Shown piece by piece: positions 33,603-38,589 of a stretch of 38,589 nucleotides of DNA. The notes under the pieces were generated by a model. It ran no database searches. It saw only the letters and a list, made by a program, of their open reading frames with translations, and was not told where the DNA came from. Source of the DNA: Alphaproteobacteria bacterium (GTDB lineage: Bacteria > Pseudomonadota > Alphaproteobacteria > RF32 > CAG-239); the NCBI GenBank assembly GCA_017937705.1, contig JAGBDC010000030.1:1-38589 (forward strand), written 5' to 3'. The first letter of the stretch is position 1. Each line of letters begins with the position of its first letter. The translations under genes were made by a program, and so were the position numbers.

Positions 33603-33631
33603 TTGACAAAAAAGACTAAAAGAGCTAAATT
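33603..33631 (+). promoter_or_regulatory. Promoter of the adenylate kinase gene
   Basis: TTGACA (33603-33608), 17 bases, TAAATT (33626-33631), with a leader of about 48 nt that contains ACCTAAATT and no Shine-Dalgarno. Confidence 0.72.
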
Positions 33632-33685
33632 TCAAGAAGTAAATGAAACAATTATCCATATTATTCACCTAAATTCAATTTTTTT

Positions 33686-34333
33686 ATGCGTAAAACAATT
33701 GTTATCATCTTTGGCGCTCCAGGTAGCGGCAAAGGTTTCCTTGTGGACTGTATCGAGAACGAGCTCGTAAACAGAAACATCGTAAGCAAAGAGAACATCG
33801 GACACATTTCTACCGGCGACCTTCTGCGTGCTGAGATTGCAGCTCAAACACCGCTTGGTCAGGAGATTGCACAGATTGTAAGCTCGGGAGGTTTGGTTTC
33901 GGATGAGGTTGTCAGCCAGCTGATTGAGAAGAGTCTCGACGGGCCTGAGGTACTCAAGTTCATCGACGGCTATCCTCGCACCGAAGCACAGCGCTTGACA
34001 TTGGCATCATTGCTCAAGGGTAAGGGCTACCGTGTCATCGCCCTCATGCGTGATACTCCGATTCCTCTGATTATGCAGCGAGTTTCGAAGCGAAGAGTTT
34101 GTCAGGATTGCAAGTGTACGCACAGCGTTGATGACGGCAAGTGTCCCCGTTGCGGTGGTTTGTCGCTCATCAGGAAGGACGACGCAGTCATCGAGAAGCG
34201 TTTGGCCGAGTATGAGAACAACACTGCCGGCCAGTGGAACTTCCTCGCACTGCTCGCAGATTCGATGTTGAAGGTTGACGGTTCTGAAGACGCCGAGGTT
34301 GCAGCCAAAGACATTGTGAAGAGGTACTTCTAG
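33686..34333 (+). CDS. adk: Adenylate kinase, zinc-LID type
   Basis: 215 residues, the usual length. P-loop GAPGSGKG, the NMP site STGDLLRAE, DGYPRT (usually DGFPRT), and a LID with CQDC and CPRC, four cysteines for zinc, followed by RKDDAVIEKRL. It interconverts AMP, ATP and ADP. Two things are odd: the P-loop is followed by Phe-Leu rather than Thr-Gln, which adenylate kinases nearly always have, and the gene is clearly richer in G and C at third positions (CTC, GAG, AAG, GCC) than aas before it or the genes after it. It may be acquired, or specialised for another nucleotide. No Shine-Dalgarno is present. Confidence 0.88.
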   Translation: MRKTIVIIFGAPGSGKGFLVDCIENELVNRNIVSKENIGHISTGDLLRAEIAAQTPLGQEIAQIVSSGGLVSDEVVSQLIEKSLDGPEVLKFIDGYPRTEAQRLTLASLLKGKGYRVIALMRDTPIPLIMQRVSKRRVCQDCKCTHSVDDGKCPRCGGLSLIRKDDAVIEKRLAEYENNTAGQWNFLALLADSMLKVDGSEDAEVAAKDIVKRYF

Positions 34334-34352
34334 TCTCAGAACTACCGACGAA

Positions 34353-34387
34353 AAAGGGTTTCGCTTGCGAAACCCTTTAAATTTTTT
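34353..34387. terminator. Intrinsic terminator (adk side)
   Basis: Eleven-base arms AAAGGGTTTCG and CGAAACCCTTT with loop CTTG, then a T run. The convergent SemiSWEET gene ends right beside it and A bases precede the stem, so it may work both ways. Confidence 0.9.
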
Positions 34388-34657
34388 TTATTTCTTCTGT
34401 GTTCGATTTTTGATAATCATAAACAATATGATTGCTGTAAATATTAGCGATATCGAATTAAAAACAATCATTTGAATTGAGGATAAATATATTCCGTATA
34501 AAATCCACGACACTATACCTATGACATATATAACATAGCTGGCACATGATAATCCTTCGACATTTTTGTATCGAATCGTTTTTATTGTTTGCGGCAAAAA
34601 ACATATTGCAGTGCAAATTCCTGCCATATATCCCAACAATTCTCCGACCAAATTCAT
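34388..34657 (-). CDS. SemiSWEET-type sugar transporter (PQ-loop)
   Basis: 89 residues from the ATG at 34657, chosen because AAAGG lies about 8 bases upstream and the size then fits SemiSWEETs (about 85-100); an earlier ATG at 34702 adds 15 residues without a better ribosome site. Three hydrophobic helices are visible. The first ends in FLPQTIKTIRYKNVEGLS, the PQ-loop motif followed by the typical charged turn. SemiSWEETs form dimers that let sugars such as sucrose or glucose pass the inner membrane. The substrate is not known here. Confidence 0.9.
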   Translation of the reverse strand: MNLVGELLGYMAGICTAICFLPQTIKTIRYKNVEGLSCASYVIYVIGIVSWILYGIYLSSIQMIVFNSISLIFTAIILFMIIKNRTQKK

Positions 34658-34825
34658 ACTATAACCTTTCATCAAGTTTAATTTTACTAATTCTATTCTC
34701 ATTATTAAATTTTACAATATAAAAATTTGACATAGTTGAATTATAAGGAAAACGTTGTCCGACTGTTGACAAATCTTGCTCTTATGTTAGCTTTTTTAAG
34801 TAATAACGCACTAAAGGAGAAAATT

Positions 34826-36013
34826 ATGACCAATCAGCCGACACGTTACATCGGAACATCTGTTTACGGCGTTAGAATGCCGATTATCAAACAAGGCGCA
34901 GATATTGCAAACATTATCAGTGATACGATTATTGAATCCACTAAGTCAGAATATCAGCCGCTTATTCTAAATAATGGTGATATTGTAGCAATAACCGAAT
35001 CATTTTTAGCTCGCGCTCAAGGTAATTACGCTAAATTAAGTGATATAGCAACCGAAGTTTCTTCTCGTTTTCCACAAGGAGATGTAGCTGTAGCTTTTCC
35101 GATCTTATCTCGCAATCGATTTGCCAAAATTTTAGAAGGTATTGCTCAGGGAGTTAAAGGGACAGTTTATGTTTGTTTGTCCTATCCGGCAGATGAAGTG
35201 GGTAATGCAATTATGGATGAAGACGATTTGTTCAATTCGGAAATAAATCCATATTCGGATATTATGGAAAAACAAGATTTTCGTGATAAGTTCGGTACAT
35301 ATAAACACCCGATAACCAATACTGACTATATTGAACTTTATGAAGCTGTTTCGCCGAATATAAAAGTTGTTTTACTCAATAATCCTAAAGATATTTTGAA
35401 ATATACAAAACAAGTGATTGTTGCCAGTATCCACGTTCGCAAGCGTCATAAAAAGATTTTGGTTGATGCCGGCGGAGACGTGATGACACTTGATGAAATA
35501 TGCAATACTCCGTCAGAAAACAGAGGTTGGAGCGAATTTGGAGTTCTCGGTTCTAATTTTTCGGATAAGGACAAATTGAAACTGTTTCCACGTGATGCGA
35601 TGAATTTTTGTAAAACGTTGCAAGAAATATTTAAGGCTAAAACCGGAAAACACATAGAGGTTATGGTTTACGGCGATGGTGGTTTCAAATGTCCGAAAAC
35701 CAAAATTTGGGAATTTGCCGATCCGGTCGTATCTCCGGGTTATACTTCAGGATTAGAGGGAATGCCTAACGAAATAAAAATAAAGGCCGTTGCCGACAAT
35801 AATCAAGGCAATTTGGAAGAGGCCATCAAAAAGGCAATAGATGAAAAAAACAAAGGTAGTGACAACTATTCATTAGGAACAACGCCACGTCAAATAACCG
35901 ATTTGTTAGGTTCGCTATGCGATTTAACAACCGGTTCCGGCGAAAAAGGAACTCCGGTTGTGCTGATAAAAGGATATTTTGATAATTATCTGACCGGCAT
36001 CCCTACCGAATAG
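34826..36013 (+). CDS. CofE-like ligase (coenzyme F420-0 glutamate ligase family)
   Basis: 395 residues from the ATG at 34826, set by AGGAG 7 bases upstream. The protein opens with IGTSVYGVRMPIIKQGADIANII, matching the start of CofE proteins, and continues with NNGDIVAITESFLARAQGN, the family's conserved GD and E-S region, then ILVDAGGDVM and MVYGDGGFKCP. CofE adds glutamate to F420-0, yet no other F420 gene is here and most alphaproteobacteria lack F420. It may be a gamma-glutamyl ligase for another acceptor. This is an inference from partial motif similarity. TTGACA at 34766 with TAGCTT 16 bases later may be its promoter. Confidence 0.75.
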   Translation: MTNQPTRYIGTSVYGVRMPIIKQGADIANIISDTIIESTKSEYQPLILNNGDIVAITESFLARAQGNYAKLSDIATEVSSRFPQGDVAVAFPILSRNRFAKILEGIAQGVKGTVYVCLSYPADEVGNAIMDEDDLFNSEINPYSDIMEKQDFRDKFGTYKHPITNTDYIELYEAVSPNIKVVLLNNPKDILKYTKQVIVASIHVRKRHKKILVDAGGDVMTLDEICNTPSENRGWSEFGVLGSNFSDKDKLKLFPRDAMNFCKTLQEIFKAKTGKHIEVMVYGDGGFKCPKTKIWEFADPVVSPGYTSGLEGMPNEIKIKAVADNNQGNLEEAIKKAIDEKNKGSDNYSLGTTPRQITDLLGSLCDLTTGSGEKGTPVVLIKGYFDNYLTGIPTE

Positions 36014-36026
36014 AAAAGTGTAATGA

Positions 36027-36060
36027 AAACAGCCCTCAGCTTAGCTGAGGGCTGTTTTTT
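36027..36060 (+). terminator. Intrinsic terminator
   Basis: Thirteen-base arms AACAGCCCTCAGC and GCTGAGGGCTGTT with loop TTA, followed by a T run. Confidence 0.93.
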
Positions 36061-36148
36061 AGTAGAAAATACAGACCATTTTAGAAAAAATTTACCATTT
36101 TCAATTATTAATAATAAAAAATAAAATTTTCAATTAATAGGTGGTTAA

Positions 36149-37324
36149 ATGGTGGATGTTCTTTTGACTATTAAGCTATTGGGTTTTCATCCTAAAAATG
36201 GTACGGATGGAGTTTATTCCAAGTCCTATAATGGTTATGAAATAAAAATCAATTATAATGCAGATTCTCCTGAAAAGTCAGAAATTGACTATGGAAAAAA
36301 GATTCTTTGTAATCGCAAGACAACTTGCAATTTCCATCAAGAAGAAACATTCGTTGTATTAGAGTGCGTTAATCGCTTACTTGAAAAAGGATATAAGCCC
36401 GAAAATATTGAATTAGAGAAATCTTGGGGTATGGGACATACTGAAGGGTATCTGGATATTCTTGTTAAAGATGAAGAAAATAAATCCTTTGCTATGATTG
36501 AATGTAAAACTTGGGGCAAAGAATACGACAAATATGTCAAAGAAACATTTACTCATAAAAATAAAAGTAAAGAAAATGATGGCGGTCAAGTTTTCACATA
36601 CTTGCAACAGGAGCCTAAAACAACTAAAGCCATCTGCTACTATGCCTCTCATGTTGTAGGTAAAAGTATTGAATATAAAAATGCTATTATTCATAATAAG
36701 GAGGATTGGGCAGAATTAAATCAAGTAGAAAGATTTAATCGCTGGTCTAAAACTTTTGAAACTAATGGTATATTTGAAGATGATATTCCTTTATACAGAG
36801 TTGAATCTAAAGCCATCAGAAGAAAAGATTTAAAGGAATTAAAAGAAGAAGATAGTCGTAAACTGTATGTTCAATTTGCAGAAATATTAAGACATAATGT
36901 TATTTCTGATAAACCTAATGCTTTTAATAAAATAATAAATCTTTTTTTATGTAAAGTTTACGATGAGGAAAAAGCTCCAAATGATGAGATGAAATTTCAG
37001 ATAAGAAAAGGAAACCACTATAAAACAGATGAAGAACTGTTAGAAGATTTGAATGATTTATATAAAGCAGGAATGAAGGAATATTTTCAATATGAAATTT
37101 CAGATTATACTAGAAATGATTTTGATTTGTTAATGAAGTATTTAGGAGATACTGATAAGAAGCCAGAATTTGAAGATTTATATAAGACATTGCGTTTGTA
37201 TAAGAATAATGAGTTTGCTTTTAAGGAAGTTTTTGATAAAAAGTCTTTTATTGATAACGCAAAAGTAGTTCGTGAAGTTGTTGAAATGCTTCAGAATTAT
37301 CAATTAAGATACACTAAAAAATAG
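36149..37324 (+). CDS. Restriction-modification fusion, N-terminal nuclease part, ended by TAG
   Basis: 391 residues before an in-frame TAG at 37322-37324. A PD-(D/E)XK nuclease site is visible: Asp103 in GYLDILV and Glu118-Cys-Lys120 in MIECKTWG, with EETFVVLECVNRLLEKGY before it, like the N-terminal nuclease domain of HsdR and Type IIG enzymes. A helical linker (about 230-391) follows. The same frame continues after the TAG, so the original protein was longer. AGGTGG lies about 5 bases before the ATG. If the TAG is read as a stop, the cell makes a nuclease domain without its methylase. Confidence 0.82.
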   Translation: MVDVLLTIKLLGFHPKNGTDGVYSKSYNGYEIKINYNADSPEKSEIDYGKKILCNRKTTCNFHQEETFVVLECVNRLLEKGYKPENIELEKSWGMGHTEGYLDILVKDEENKSFAMIECKTWGKEYDKYVKETFTHKNKSKENDGGQVFTYLQQEPKTTKAICYYASHVVGKSIEYKNAIIHNKEDWAELNQVERFNRWSKTFETNGIFEDDIPLYRVESKAIRRKDLKELKEEDSRKLYVQFAEILRHNVISDKPNAFNKIINLFLCKVYDEEKAPNDEMKFQIRKGNHYKTDEELLEDLNDLYKAGMKEYFQYEISDYTRNDFDLLMKYLGDTDKKPEFEDLYKTLRLYKNNEFAFKEVFDKKSFIDNAKVVREVVEMLQNYQLRYTKK

Positions 37325-38589
37325 CAATTTTTAGGAGATTTTTATGAAACACTGCTAAACGATAGTATTAAACAGGAAGCAGGACAATATTTTACGCCTG
37401 TTCCATTGACGCAATTTATAATTAAATCAATTCCACTTGAAGATATAATAAAAGAAAAGATTAATACTAGTGAATTAAACATTCTTCCATATGTAATTGA
37501 TTATGCATGTGGAACGGGGCATTTCTTAACTGAAATTATGGAAGAAATAAATGATATTATCAAAAACAAATTAGATGAAAATTCAATAGAAATGAATTCT
37601 ATCAAAAAAAGAATACAATCTTGGAAAATAGATGAATTTTCATGGGCGGACGAATATATCTATGGCATGGATTTAGATTATAGATTAATTAAAGCTTCAA
37701 AAATTAGTTGCTTTTTGAATGGAGATGGTAAAGCTAATTTATTACATGCTAATGGTTTGGCACCTTTTAATAGTGAAGAATATACAGGAAAATTGCATAG
37801 TGATGAGGTCAAACAAGACAATCCTACATTTGATATACTGATTGCAAATCCTCCATATGCTGTTGACGAGTTTGGAAAACACGCACTAAAAAATGGTGAG
37901 CAATGTTTCAAACTGTATAGTGATTTAACAGAGAAATCTTCTTCTATAGAATGTTTTTTTGTTGAAAGAGCCAAACAATTATTAAAAGAAGGTGGTATTG
38001 CAGGTATTGTTTTACCTGTTAGTTTGTTAACTAATGATAAAATTTATATCAAAACCAGAGAAATTATCCTTAAATACTTTGATATTAAAGGTATTCTCGC
38101 ATTACAAGATAATGCTTTTATGGCAACAAATACCAAAACAATTATTTTGTTTATGCAAAGAAGAAATAATACATATTGGGAACAAATCAATCTTGCAGTA
38201 CAGGCATTCTGTGATAACTATCATGATGTTACAGTTGCTGGTATAGAAAAAGCATTTTCAATATTCGTAGAAGCAAATTACGAAAATTTATCATTTGAAG
38301 ACTACGTTTCTATATTAAGAAACAATCCTTCAGAAATGGCTAAACAATCTGAATTCTATATAGAACATAAAGGTTTAAGCAATGATGCCCTAAAAACATT
38401 AGAACAAGATAAGATGCTTTATTTCTTTTTAGCTTATAATTCCAAATTAGTATTAGCAAACTCTGGAGAAAAAGCAGAGGAAAAACAATTTTTAGGTTAT
38501 GAATTTAAAACAGTAGACCACCAAAGGAAAATCAATATAAAAAGAGATGATAACAAAAATATTCAATCGTGCCTATTTTCTGATACGTC
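37325..38589 (+). pseudogene. Restriction-modification fusion, N6-adenine methylase part, cut by right edge
   Basis: Directly after the TAG the same frame stays open to the window end, more than 420 codons. It begins QFLGDFYETLL and QEAGQYFTPVPL, the usual start of HsdM-like N6-adenine methylases. SAM motif I is DYACGTGHFL (37499-37528) and the catalytic motif is NPPY (37847-37858); EEKQFLGYEFK lies near the right edge. No frameshift or second stop is seen, so only one codon breaks the gene. There is no good in-frame restart: an ATG at 37344 after TAGGAG is out of frame, and the first in-frame ATG (37538) lies after motif I. A TTG at 37406 lies before it but lacks a ribosome site. Confidence 0.82.

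Noticed and set aside
37322-37324. TAG recoded as glutamine in this genome
   Set aside because: glgX (10858-10860), adk (34331-34333) and the CofE-like gene (36011-36013) end with TAG at natural lengths, two of them followed by terminators, so TAG is a normal stop here.
1-38589. CRISPR array, rRNA operon, insertion sequence or prophage
   Set aside because: No regularly spaced repeats, no rRNA-like segment, no transposase other than the serine recombinase, and no phage structural genes were recognised.

Overview
The window looks like a stretch of chromosome from an AT-rich alphaproteobacterium. The evidence is the Gram-negative envelope genes (FadL, a small beta-barrel protein, lipoproteins), the YebC N-terminus of alphaproteobacterial type, the run murF-nrdR-nusB-def-fmt, and a leaderless-type trp leader peptide of the kind described in rhizobia. 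TAG is used as a normal stop (glgX, adk, the CofE-like gene), so the standard code applies. A gut-associated lineage is a guess from the gene mix, not something the sequence proves.

Layout. 1-4000 is accessory in character: a truncated unknown gene, an SMR transporter, an Mpi/Hin-type serine recombinase, a small lipoprotein, a Nudix-like protein with a split Nudix box, and an unknown protein. 4000-7260 carries three minus-strand genes: a HAD-IIA phosphatase, a membrane-anchored spermidine-synthase-like protein and a PSP-like HAD phosphatase. 7369-8702 is a tryptophan-sensing leader (23 codons, three Trp) in front of a lone trpB. 8800-13660 holds glgX, an unknown gene, a divergent-PAP2 gene, two very small protein genes, tRNA-Thr(UGU) and a Q/P-rich lipoprotein. 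13726-22545 holds a MATE exporter, an orphan PilT/DotB-like ATPase, a secreted thioredoxin-fold protein, the coupled pair prmA-pepP, an unknown lipoprotein with yebC, a beta-barrel protein and an aldo/keto reductase. 22632-26342 is the tightly packed operon murF-nrdR-nusB-def-fmt. 26343-29707 is a small surface-glycan group (GT2, GT4, pyruvyltransferase-like). 29792-33545 is a divergent fatty-acid pair, fadL and aas. 33686-36013 holds an anomalous adenylate kinase, a SemiSWEET and a CofE-like ligase. 36149 to the right edge is a fused restriction-modification gene broken by one in-frame TAG.

How genes fit together. FadL would bring exogenous fatty acids across the outer membrane and Aas would activate them and acylate lysophospholipid. 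The trp leader suggests trpB is controlled by charged tRNA-Trp although no other trp gene is near, which fits indole salvage or a scattered pathway. The two glycosyltransferases overlap by four bases and probably work on one surface polymer with the divergent pyruvyltransferase.

Most interesting points: (1) the Trp-codon leader of an orphan trpB; (2) the amber interruption of the R-M fusion; (3) seven genes without a Shine-Dalgarno that share an A[AC]CT[AT] element about 14-25 nt before the start codon; (4) four exact 20-residue repeats at the end of the GT2; (5) a 46-residue membrane protein with its own promoter and terminator.
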